Source of the DNA: Streptomyces sp. NBC_01304
GTDB lineage: Bacteria > Actinomycetota > Actinomycetes > Streptomycetales > Streptomycetaceae
Length of the DNA stretch: 64,000 nt
Reading direction: 5' to 3'
Assembly (NCBI RefSeq): GCF_035975855.1
Contig: NZ_CP109055.1
Coordinates: forward strand, 1,550,001 to 1,614,000
Both the position numbers and the translations under genes were made by a program. A model generated the notes under the pieces. The model searched no databases, was not told the DNA's origin, and saw only the letters and a list, made by a program, of their open reading frames with translations. This document shows, piece after piece, positions 8,322-15,203 of the stretch. Within the stretch, counting starts at the first letter, position 1. Each line of letters opens with the position of its first letter.

Positions 8322-8693
8322 TCAGCTCTCCAGGAGCCGCTTGAGGACCGAGGTGTGGCTGACGGCCGGGTCCTTGGCGGCGGTGACCAGGGTGAGCTGC
8401 TCGCCGTCGCGGACCCGGGCCCCGAGGGCGGCCAGCGCCTCGGCCGCTGCGGGCTCGGCCAGTTCGGCCTCGTAGCGGCGAACGAATTCGTCGTACGTTC
8501 CCTCGTCGCCGTGGTACCAGCGGCGCAGCTCGGTCGACGGGGTCAGCGACTTCGGCCAGGCGTCGAAGTGGGCGTCGCCCTTGCTGAGGCCGCGGGGCCA
8601 GAGGCGGTCGACCAGGACTCGGGTGCCGTCGGCGGGTGTGGGGGCGTCGTAGGCGCGGCGTACGCGGACGGTGGGGGCGGTGGGCGGCGTCAT
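8322..8693 (-). CDS. DUF488 family protein
   Basis: This is a small protein of 123 aa with the DUF488 hallmark DGTRVLVDRLWPRGLSK near its start and the C-terminal ARVRDGEQLTLVTAAKDP. DUF488 proteins are widespread and of unknown function. The gene converges on the HAD gene with only seven bases between stops. Starts at 8693 and 8702 are both possible; the GAGGA between them is poorly spaced for the shorter form. Confidence 0.85.
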   Translation of the reverse strand: MTPPTAPTVRVRRAYDAPTPADGTRVLVDRLWPRGLSKGDAHFDAWPKSLTPSTELRRWYHGDEGTYDEFVRRYEAELAEPAAAEALAALGARVRDGEQLTLVTAAKDPAVSHTSVLKRLLES

Positions 8694-8771
8694 GGTCCTC
8701 ATGCTGGGCGTGCGGGCCCGGCGGGGCAGGGAGGCGAGGCCGGTCGGGTGACTTCGGTCGGGCCCGCGGGG

Positions 8772-8834
8772 TCCGAGTTGCGGGTGGATGGATCCGAGTT
8801 GCGTGTGGCGGGGTCCGAGTTGCGTTCTGCGGGG
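8772..8834. repeat. Three tandem 21-bp intergenic repeats
   Basis: The 11-base core TCCGAGTTGCG occurs at 8772, 8793 and 8814, exactly 21 bases apart. The remaining ten bases of each unit are similar, especially the second and third (both end GCGGGG). The array lies between the divergent DUF488 and cupin genes. A spacing of two helical turns would place each core on the same face of the DNA. A related array occurs at 10336-10406. Confidence 0.75.
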
Positions 8835-8889
8835 CACCCGTAAGGCTGGTGGCACCGGCCGCCACAGCCAACCCTCCCAGGAGACCGCC

Positions 8890-9228
8890 ATGGAAGACCG
8901 CACCACGGACCTCATCGCCGCCGCCGACGAGCACCTGGCCCAGGCGCGCACCGACCCGCACGGACGCAGCGCCCAACTGATCGTGCACGACGGCGCGTTG
9001 CGGCAGAGCGTCATCGCGCTGACCGCGGGCACGGCCCTCGACGAGCACAACACCCCGCCCGCCGCCAGCCTTCAGGTGCTGCGCGGCCGGGTCCGGCTGA
9101 TGACCGCCGCCGGGGCCGGCACCGACCTGGCGGCGGGGCAGGTCGGGCCGGTCCCGAAGGAGCGGCACGGGCTCGCGGCGCTGGAGGACTCGGCGGTGCT
9201 GCTGACTGCGGTCACCGCGGTCGCGTAG
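8890..9228 (+). CDS. Small cupin-fold protein
   Basis: This 112-aa protein looks like a single small cupin. The segment IALTAGTALDEHNTPPAAS fits a divergent first cupin motif, and the LQVLRGRVRL strand and DLAAGQVGPVPKERHG turn resemble the second. Such proteins may bind a metal or a small ligand. ATG at 8890 is preceded by AGGAG at a six-base spacing. It stands alone downstream of the 21-bp repeat array and converges with the lipoprotein gene. Its function is unknown. Confidence 0.7.
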   Translation: MEDRTTDLIAAADEHLAQARTDPHGRSAQLIVHDGALRQSVIALTAGTALDEHNTPPAASLQVLRGRVRLMTAAGAGTDLAAGQVGPVPKERHGLAALEDSAVLLTAVTAVA

Positions 9229-9267
9229 GGGGCTGACCGTACGCCCTCCTTTGCCGGGCCCGGCCGC

Positions 9268-10194
9268 TCAGCCGAACTTCACCGAGCTGATCCTGTTGTC
9301 GAATCCGATGGCGGCCAAGTCGGCGACATCGCCGCTGACCACCTTCGACTCGCCCTTGCAGTTCGGCTTCGACCAGATCTTCAGACTGCCGCTCGCGGAC
9401 AGGGAGGACGTCACGCCGGGGCGTGCGACGTTCTGGCAGCCGGGACCGGCGACGCCCTGGGCGGGGCCGTTGTCGGAGAAGTTCGCGTCGTCGAAGAGGA
9501 CCACGCTGGAGGCCGGGGCGTTCTGCGGCTCGGCGGGATCCTGACCCTGCTCCTGCTCCTGCGGTGCCCCCGACTTCTGGCCGTCGGGCGTGACGCCGAA
9601 CCAAGTGCCGCCCACGCCCTGGCCGTTGGTGTCGCCCGGCTTGGTGTCCTTGCTGAAGCGGTAGACCGGCCAGCCGCCGATGGTGACCTGGTGCGTGCCG
9701 TCGTCGCGGGTGATGACGCCCACCGCGGAGGGCTGTACGCCGTCCACGAAGATCTTGCCGCGCGGGTCGACGAGGACCGGCGGCCAGGTGGTGGCGCACG
9801 CGCCGCTGCAGTTGGACTTCGAGGGCGAGGCGGTGTCCTTGTCGAACCGGTAGAGCGTGAAGCCCGCCCCGTTGACGACGACCGGGTTCAGATTGCCCGC
9901 CTGCGCGGCCGACAGCTGAACCCACTTGCGCTGCACGGGCTTTGTCGCGGGGGCACCCGGCGCGTTGGCCCAGTCGCCGGTGTTCTTGGGCGCGTTGTTC
10001 TGCCGGGCCGTGCCCGACTTGAAGGCGAGGTCCATGGAGCCGGCGCCGTCCGCGGCGGCGGGTGCCCCGGCGGCGGACGAAGAGGGCGCGGAGCCGGTGG
10101 ACTTCGAGGCGTCGCCACCCCCGCCGCAGGCGGTGAGGAGCAGGGCTCCGGTCGCGGCGAGGGAGGCGAAGAGGGCGGTGTTCTTCTTGAGCAT
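9268..10194 (-). CDS. Lipoprotein with two secreted repeats and a crystallin-like tail
   Basis: The 308-aa precursor has a lipoprotein signal ending LLLTAC with Cys23. Two copies of the secreted repeat family PF03640 follow: one around FTLYRFDKDTASPSKSNC and one around WPVYRFSKDTKPGDTNG. A Gln/Glu/Pro-rich linker then leads to a C-terminal domain of about 80 residues (from SSVVLFDDANFSDNG to ISSVKF). This tail resembles a beta/gamma-crystallin or peptidase-inhibitor I36 fold, with four cysteines that could form disulfides. ATG at 10194 has GGAGA six bases upstream. The repeats occur in cell-envelope lipoproteins of actinomycetes and have no firmly known job. The crystallin-like tail is my inference from the pattern. 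Confidence 0.78.
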   Translation of the reverse strand: MLKKNTALFASLAATGALLLTACGGGGDASKSTGSAPSSSAAGAPAAADGAGSMDLAFKSGTARQNNAPKNTGDWANAPGAPATKPVQRKWVQLSAAQAGNLNPVVVNGAGFTLYRFDKDTASPSKSNCSGACATTWPPVLVDPRGKIFVDGVQPSAVGVITRDDGTHQVTIGGWPVYRFSKDTKPGDTNGQGVGGTWFGVTPDGQKSGAPQEQEQGQDPAEPQNAPASSVVLFDDANFSDNGPAQGVAGPGCQNVARPGVTSSLSASGSLKIWSKPNCKGESKVVSGDVADLAAIGFDNRISSVKFG

Positions 10195-10335
10195 CGGAGG
10201 TCTCCTCGGGTCGGTCGCCGGGGTGCCCCGGCGTTCGACCTGTGAGTACGGGGCCCACCGCCGGGCACGTTCAGCCCTTCGGCGACCGAGACCAAACCGA
10301 GACAATGTCCAGACTGGGAACCTATCCGGAACGCG

Positions 10336-10406
10336 GAGCCCGCCACGCACGACGCAGAGCCCGACACGTACCACCAGAACCCGCCACGACGACCAGAGCC
10401 CGCCAC
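10336..10406. repeat. Four degenerate tandem repeats of about 20 bp
   Basis: GAGCCCGCCAC and close variants occur at 10336, 10357, 10377 and 10396, giving spacings of 21, 20 and 19 bases. On the opposite strand the units read GTGGCGGGCTC followed by a G/T-rich stretch. That resembles the units of the 8772-8834 array (GTGGCGGGGTCCGAGTT), so the two arrays look like members of one repeat family. Confidence 0.6.
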
Positions 10407-10432
10407 ATACGCCGAACGCCCCGCCCCGCCCC

Positions 10433-10465
10433 GCCCCGCCCCTGGGGAGAGTCCAGGGGCGGGGC
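10433..10465 (-). terminator. Terminator of the dhaK-dhaL-dhaM transcript
   Basis: GCCCCGCCCCTGG at 10433-10445 pairs perfectly with CCAGGGGCGGGGC at 10453-10465 around a seven-base loop. It lies 30 bases after the stop codon of the fused dhaL-dhaM gene on the minus strand, the expected place for its intrinsic terminator. Confidence 0.75.
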
Positions 10466-10494
10466 GCCGGCAAGGGCGAACTCGGCGAACTCGC

Positions 10495-11628
10495 TCAGCC
10501 CTTGCGGTAGTTCCGCGCGTCCTCGCCGGCCGCCAGGACCATGGCCAGGTCCCCGCCGACCGAGGCCGTGACGACCACGCCGACCGCACCCTCGACGAAC
10601 GGGGCGTCCACGATGCGGGTGTCGGCGGGCATCGCGCGCTCGTCGCCGTCGCCGAGCAGGGCCTGGACGGTGAGGACGGCGCTGCCCATGTCGCACAGCA
10701 CCGCGACGCCCCTGCCCTGGTCCACCTTGAGGGCCGCGGCGTGGATGAGTTCGGCGCTGGTGCCGATCCGGCCGTCGTCGGTGCCGCCCGCCGCGAGGAC
10801 CGGGGCGACATCGCCGGAGCCGACCATGGCCTTGGCCAACTCGGCGGTGGCCTCGGCCACTTCACGGCTGTGCGAGACGAGGACGACGCCCACGCGAGGG
10901 TCCGCCTCGGGCGCCGGGACCTCGGCCTCGGCGGGCTGCTCCACGGCGGCCGCCACCGGCTCCGGCGCCCACGAGGCGTCCGCCGCGACGGTGAAGGCGT
11001 CGAAGAGCAGCACCACGGAGTTGGCACCCGCGTCCTGGTGCCCGACGCTGCGCTCGCCGAGGTAGCTGGCCCTGCCCTTGCGGGCCTGCATCGGCTCGGT
11101 GGCGTCGGCGCCCGCCCGGGCCGCCGCACGGGCCGCGTCGAGGGCCCCGGTCACCGGCGTACCGGCGGCCAGTTCCCTGTCCAGGGCGTCCAGGGCGGGC
11201 AGCAGCGCGTCGAGCAGGGTCGCGTCGCCGGGTGCGGCGCCGCCCAGCTTGCCGACCGCCTCGGCGCCCGCCCGCAGGGACGCCGCCAACTGCGCGCCGG
11301 ATACCGCAGGTTCGGCCCCGAGCCGCTTGCCGGTGCGGCGCAGCGCCATGCCGAAGAGCGGTCCTGACGCGCCGCCGACGGAGTTGGTGAGGGTGGTGCC
11401 GGCCAGGCCCAGGAGCTCGCCGGGGGTGGCCGGCGACGCCTGGTCGGCCGCGGCGCGGGCGGCGCCGAAGCCCCGCACCATGTTGGCGCCGTGGTCGCCG
11501 TCGCCGATCGCCGCGTCGAGGGCGGTCAGCCGGGCCCCGTCGCGCGCGAAGAGCTCGGAGGCGGCGGCGAGCCAGCGGCCGAAGTAGGCGGCGTCGAGGA
11601 CGAGTTCGGAGGAGGGGTGCGCAGTCAC
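10495..11628 (-). CDS. dhaL-dhaM: Fused dihydroxyacetone kinase subunits DhaL-DhaM
   Basis: The protein (377 aa) joins two subunits of PEP-dependent dihydroxyacetone kinase. Residues 1-215 are DhaL, the ADP-binding subunit, with AIGDGDHGANM (Asp43, Asp45, His46), GGASGPLFG and KGRASYLGERSVGHQDAG. After an Ala/Pro/Glu-rich linker (220-245) comes a DhaM/EIIA-mannose-like domain, with VVLVSHSREVAEA and the phospho-acceptor His253. The HPr and enzyme I-like modules found in long DhaM proteins are absent, so phosphate should come from the general PTS. It follows dhaK by about 76 bases in the same direction. Confidence 0.9.
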   Translation of the reverse strand: MTAHPSSELVLDAAYFGRWLAAASELFARDGARLTALDAAIGDGDHGANMVRGFGAARAAADQASPATPGELLGLAGTTLTNSVGGASGPLFGMALRRTGKRLGAEPAVSGAQLAASLRAGAEAVGKLGGAAPGDATLLDALLPALDALDRELAAGTPVTGALDAARAAARAGADATEPMQARKGRASYLGERSVGHQDAGANSVVLLFDAFTVAADASWAPEPVAAAVEQPAEAEVPAPEADPRVGVVLVSHSREVAEATAELAKAMVGSGDVAPVLAAGGTDDGRIGTSAELIHAAALKVDQGRGVAVLCDMGSAVLTVQALLGDGDERAMPADTRIVDAPFVEGAVGVVVTASVGGDLAMVLAAGEDARNYRKG

Positions 11629-11704
11629 GGGACTGTACTTCCTGTCTTCCTGGAGAGGGGAGGGTGTCAGGATCGGGGGTGGGCGGTCGGGGAGGCGCCG
11701 GGCC

Positions 11705-12700
11705 TCAGGCGCCCCAGCGCAGCGACGGCGTGTGCACGGGCGCGTCCCACAGCCGCAGCATCTGCTCGTCGGCGCGGCACACCGTGATCGTGCAGCCGGC
11801 CATGTCGAGGCTGGTGACGTAGTTGCCGACGAGGGAGCGGGCGACGGCGATGCCGCGGGCGGCGAGGATGCGCTCGACCTCGGCGCGTACGACGTACAGC
11901 TCGATCGGCGGGGTCGCGCCGAGGCCGTTGACGAGGACGATCACCGGGGCTCCGGCGGCCTCGGGAAGGTCCTCGAGGATGGCGTCGAGCATGATCTCGG
12001 CGGTCTCGGCGGCGGTGGTCAACCGGGCACGGCGGCGGCCGGGTTCGCCGTGGATGCCCACGCCGATCTCGACCTCGTCCGGGCCGAGTTCGAAGTTGGG
12101 GGCGCCGTTGGCGGGCGTGGTGCAGGAGGACAGGGCCACGCCGAAGCTGCGGCTGTGCTCGTTCACCTTGCGGGCCAGCGCGGCGACCTCGGCGAGCGGT
12201 GCGCCGGTCTCGGCGAGGGCGCCCGCAAGCTTCTCCACGAACAGGGTGGCGCCGGTGCCCCGGCGACCCGCGCCCTCGCCGCGGGCGACGGCCACGTCGT
12301 CGTCGACCACGACGGTCTCGACCTTGATGCCTTCGTCGTCGGCGTCCTCGGCGGCCATGCCGAAGTTGAGGATGTCGCCGGTGTAGTTCTTCACGATGTG
12401 CAGCACACCGGCGCCCGAGTCGATCGCCGCGGTGGCCGATCCGATCCGGTCCGGCACCGGGGAGGTGAAGACGGGGCCCGCGACGGCGGCGTCCAGCATG
12501 CCGCGGCCGACGAAGCCGGCGTGCAGGGGCTCGTGGCCGCTGCCGCCGCCGGAGAGGATGCCGACCTTGCCGGGGACCTTGCCGCCGGCCCGGGTGACGA
12601 TGCCTGCCTCGGCGTCCACGGTCAGTTCGGGGTGGCTGACCGCCATGCCCCGCAGCGCATCGGCGACCACGGTCTCCGGGGTGTTGATGAGCTTCTTCAC
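11705..12700 (-). CDS. dhaK: Dihydroxyacetone kinase substrate-binding subunit DhaK
   Basis: The 331-aa protein aligns along its whole length with E. coli DhaK. It starts (V/M)KKLINTPETVV, has GGGSGHEPLH with His56, NYTGDILNF with Asp109, and VGIHGEP with His218, the residue that binds dihydroxyacetone covalently. It ends LWDAPVHTPSLRWG, also typical. GTG at 12700 is chosen because GGAGAGG lies just upstream; the longer reading to 12757 is AT-rich leader. With DhaL-DhaM it should convert dihydroxyacetone to dihydroxyacetone phosphate. Confidence 0.94.
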   Translation of the reverse strand: MKKLINTPETVVADALRGMAVSHPELTVDAEAGIVTRAGGKVPGKVGILSGGGSGHEPLHAGFVGRGMLDAAVAGPVFTSPVPDRIGSATAAIDSGAGVLHIVKNYTGDILNFGMAAEDADDEGIKVETVVVDDDVAVARGEGAGRRGTGATLFVEKLAGALAETGAPLAEVAALARKVNEHSRSFGVALSSCTTPANGAPNFELGPDEVEIGVGIHGEPGRRRARLTTAAETAEIMLDAILEDLPEAAGAPVIVLVNGLGATPPIELYVVRAEVERILAARGIAVARSLVGNYVTSLDMAGCTITVCRADEQMLRLWDAPVHTPSLRWGA

Positions 12701-13095
12701 GGCGGGCCTCTCCTCGAATTGAATACCAAATAGAAATGCCGACGGCACGGAAAGCAATATCTCTTCCCATGCCCCCGCACCAGCAGTGCCTTTACGTGAA
12801 AATTACGCGAACGGCAGGGCGCGTACAGGGGTCTTTGGTCCCGCAAAATCACGCAGAAGGGCCCGGGTTCACGCACGTTAGCGCAGCTCGTGAGCGATGT
12901 GTAAGAAATCTCGGCCACCCCGCCCGACCTACCCACCCAGCCCGAATTTCCAGAATTTCGAAATTCACAATTCCTGTGGCACACTCCGGTCAACGCCATC
13001 GGATCACCATTCGGAGGCGCTTCGCCAGATCTTCCGCTATTTCTTCAGCGAAGCAGGAATAGGCCGCCGCCGCGGCCTTATGAGGAGGTCCCGTC
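12701..13095. promoter_or_regulatory. Divergent control region between dhaK and gldA
   Basis: This 395-bp gap holds no gene and is clearly richer in A/T than its surroundings. It must carry the promoters of both glycerol-pathway units. The notable element is a perfect 14-bp palindrome, GAATTTCGAAATTC, at 12953-12966. It is preceded by another GAATTTC at 12943-12949, so that heptamer recurs ten bases apart. The gldA ribosome site AGGAGG is at 13083-13088. No regulator gene is adjacent, so the cognate protein is unknown. Confidence 0.6.
12943..12966. promoter_or_regulatory. Palindromic operator candidate GAATTTC
   Basis: GAATTTC occurs at 12943-12949 and 12953-12959, and the second copy continues into its own reverse complement to give a perfect palindrome at 12953-12966. 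The ten-base spacing puts the copies one helical turn apart. In such G/C-rich DNA this is unlikely to be chance, and it suggests a repressor or activator site shared by gldA and dhaK. Confidence 0.5.
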
Positions 13096-14217
13096 ATGAA
13101 CACCGTCGCCACCCGCATGATGATCAGCCCGCCCAAGTACGTTCAGGGCGCCGGCGCCATGCAGCAGCTGGGCGACCACCTCTCGCGCCTGGGTGAGAAC
13201 GCCGTCGTGCTCGCCGACAAGGGCGTCTGGGGCTTCGTCGACGAGACGGTCACGAACTCCCTGTCCGCGGCCGGGGTCAAGCTCACCAAGGAGACGTTCG
13301 GCGGACTGTGCACACAGCGGGAGATCGACCGGATCACCGCCGTCGCCAAGGCGGCCGGGGCGGACGTCGTCGTGGGCATCGGCGGCGGCACGGCCATCGA
13401 CACCGCGAAGGCCGTCGGCCACGCCTGCGGCGACATCGCGGTGGTGAGCGCCCCGACCGTCGCCTCGACGGACGCGCCGACCAGCGCCCTCGCCGTGATC
13501 TATACCGAGGAAGGCGCCTTCGAGCGCTATTCGTTCTTCACCCGCAACCCGAACCTGGTCCTGGTCGACACGGCCCTGGTCGCGGGCGCCCCCAGCCGGT
13601 TCATCGTCTCCGGCATGGGTGACGCGCTCGCCACCTGGTACGAGGCGCGGGTCTGCGTCGCCGCCAACCGGACCGCGATGGCCGGCGGCCTCGCCACCGA
13701 GGCGTCCCTGAGCCTTGCGCGGCTCTGCTGGGAGACGCTCATGGAGTACGGACCGCAGGCCAGGCTCGCCGCCGAACAGCACGTCGTCACCCCGGCGTTG
13801 GAGAAGATCACGGAGGCCAACACGCTGCTGTCCGGCCTCGGCTTCGAGAGCTGCGGCCTGGCCGCCGCGCACGGCATCCACAACGGTCTGACCGTCTCGC
13901 ACCATGTGCACGGCATGATGCACGGCGAGAAGGTCAACATCGGCACCCTCGCCCAGCTGGTCCTGGAGGGCGCCCCCACCGACGAGTTGGAGACCTACCT
14001 CCGCTTCAGCCGGGAGGTCGGCCTGCCCACCACACTCGCCGAGATCGGCCTGGTGGACCCGGACCGCGAGGAGCTCCTCGCGATCGGCCGCGCCTCGACC
14101 GCCGAGGGCGAGACGACGCACAACATGCCCTTCCCGGTGACGCCGGGCATGGTGGCCGACGCGCTGATCGCGGGGGACGCGTACGCCCGCGCGTACGCCA
14201 AGAAGCACTCCCACTAA
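13096..14217 (+). CDS. gldA: Glycerol dehydrogenase
   Basis: The 373-aa protein is an iron/zinc-type glycerol dehydrogenase that oxidises glycerol to dihydroxyacetone with NAD. It has the NAD-binding VVGIGGGTAIDTAKA and the metal ligands Asp in VSGMGDALATWYEA, His in AAHGIHNGL and His in HHVHGMMHGEKVN. The PTVASTDAPTSALAVIYTE loop is also typical. The start has AGGAGG seven bases upstream. Its product is the substrate of the divergent dhaK/dhaL-dhaM unit, so the locus forms a complete glycerol to dihydroxyacetone phosphate route. Confidence 0.95.
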   Translation: MNTVATRMMISPPKYVQGAGAMQQLGDHLSRLGENAVVLADKGVWGFVDETVTNSLSAAGVKLTKETFGGLCTQREIDRITAVAKAAGADVVVGIGGGTAIDTAKAVGHACGDIAVVSAPTVASTDAPTSALAVIYTEEGAFERYSFFTRNPNLVLVDTALVAGAPSRFIVSGMGDALATWYEARVCVAANRTAMAGGLATEASLSLARLCWETLMEYGPQARLAAEQHVVTPALEKITEANTLLSGLGFESCGLAAAHGIHNGLTVSHHVHGMMHGEKVNIGTLAQLVLEGAPTDELETYLRFSREVGLPTTLAEIGLVDPDREELLAIGRASTAEGETTHNMPFPVTPGMVADALIAGDAYARAYAKKHSH

Positions 14218-14305
14218 GAACGCCGCGGGCGCCGTCCGAGGCGCGGCATCACGGGCACCCGCCCGAGCAGCAACCTACGGGCCACGCCCGGCCGTTCGGC
14301 GGCGA

Positions 14306-14340
14306 CGCCCGGCACCTCCCCGTCGAGGTCCGGGCGTTTT
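14306..14340 (+). terminator. Terminator after gldA
   Basis: CGCCCGG (14306-14312) and ACCTC (14314-14318) pair with GAGGT (14325-14329) and CCGGGCG (14330-14336), with one bulged C, and the stem is followed by TTTT at 14337-14340. It lies about 90 bases after the gldA stop and just before the convergent hydrolase stop at 14349. Confidence 0.75.
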
Positions 14341-14348
14341 GCCATTCC

Positions 14349-15203
14349 TCACAGCGATCCGAGCCCCTGGGCAATCGCCCGCCCGGTCTCCCGCGCCGTG
14401 AGATACGGCCGTACGTCATGCGCCTTGGCGCCATTGTGGATCCGGACATCCTTGACACGGTCCCCGAACCTCGAACCGAGCTCCTTCACCAGCGGGACCA
14501 CATCGCCCTTGTCAGCGACGTTGACCCAGCGTTTCACGGACGCGGGCCAGCGCCCGCGGCCGCCGGCGGGGGCCGGCACCAGCCGGTCGAAGACCAAGTT
14601 GCGTACACCCAGGGGGGATCCCAGGGAAACGAAGGTCAGGTCCTGCCACTCCGGATGGGCGCACAGGGCCTCGTAGGCGGCGACCGTACCCAGGGAATGG
14701 GCGACGATCACCTCGGTCTGCGGCGTGATGCCGCGCTCAACTCTCTCCCGGACCAAGGCCCTTACGTCGGGTTCGGTGAAGTAGAGGCGCACCTGCCTGG
14801 CGCTCCAGATGAGCAGTCGCTCGCTGAGCCCGGCGAAGAACGTGGAGTGGCTGAGCGCGTCGAGCGCGCGCTGCACGAGGTGCGGCGTCCGGAGCCGGGC
14901 GGGGGCGTCCGGGCCTGGCACCCGGGCCTCGATCTCGGCTGCGGCCCGCCACCACTCGATCAGCAGCTCGCGTTCCAGGTCGTCGTGGACGTCGGAGGCG
15001 TCCAGCTCCGGGATACCGAGCCCGCGGTGGCCCGCAGGCCGGAAGAGGTCCCCGTAGAAGGCCATCGACACCTCCTCGCCCGGGATTTGGAGGCCCCCGG
15101 CCCGGGCGATGCCGTCGCTCAGTGCCGGGCGCCAGTCGGCGAGGAGCGTTTCCGCGCCCAGGTACTGCTTGCCGATGCCGTGCACGAGCACCACCCGCGT
15201 CAT
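14349..15203 (-). CDS. Alpha/beta hydrolase coupled to the caspase/STAND gene
   Basis: The 284-aa protein is a serine alpha/beta hydrolase with no signal peptide, so it should act in the cytoplasm. It opens with MTRVVLVHGIGKQY, an oxyanion-hole HG motif. The nucleophile elbow is VIVAHSLGTVAAYEAL (Ser170), a likely acid is in NVADKGDVVPLV (Asp231 or Asp234), and the His is in AHDVRPYL (His262). The start ATG overlaps the stop of the caspase-like gene in ATGA, with GAGGAGG six bases upstream inside that gene. The two are therefore almost certainly made together. The substrate is unknown: lipid, peptide or ester are all possible. In this setting it could be an effector that the protease or NTPase controls. 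Confidence 0.85.
   Translation of the reverse strand: MTRVVLVHGIGKQYLGAETLLADWRPALSDGIARAGGLQIPGEEVSMAFYGDLFRPAGHRGLGIPELDASDVHDDLERELLIEWWRAAAEIEARVPGPDAPARLRTPHLVQRALDALSHSTFFAGLSERLLIWSARQVRLYFTEPDVRALVRERVERGITPQTEVIVAHSLGTVAAYEALCAHPEWQDLTFVSLGSPLGVRNLVFDRLVPAPAGGRGRWPASVKRWVNVADKGDVVPLVKELGSRFGDRVKDVRIHNGAKAHDVRPYLTARETGRAIAQGLGSL

Larger units (their letters stand above)
10195..10494. other. 300-bp gap between lipoprotein and dhaL-dhaM: repeats and a terminator
   Basis: This stretch has no convincing gene. It holds a degenerate tandem repeat array at 10336-10406 and the dhaL-dhaM terminator at 10433-10465. The promoter of the lipoprotein gene should lie at about 10200-10330. Confidence 0.6.

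Noticed and set aside
8772..8834. A short CRISPR array
   Set aside because: The units are 21 bp in total and the variable part is similar between units; there are no unique spacers of CRISPR length and no cas genes.
11705..12700. Suspected loss of the substrate-binding His in DhaK
   Set aside because: I first misplaced the motif. Counting residues shows His218 in VGIHGEP at the same number as in E. coli DhaK, so the site is intact.
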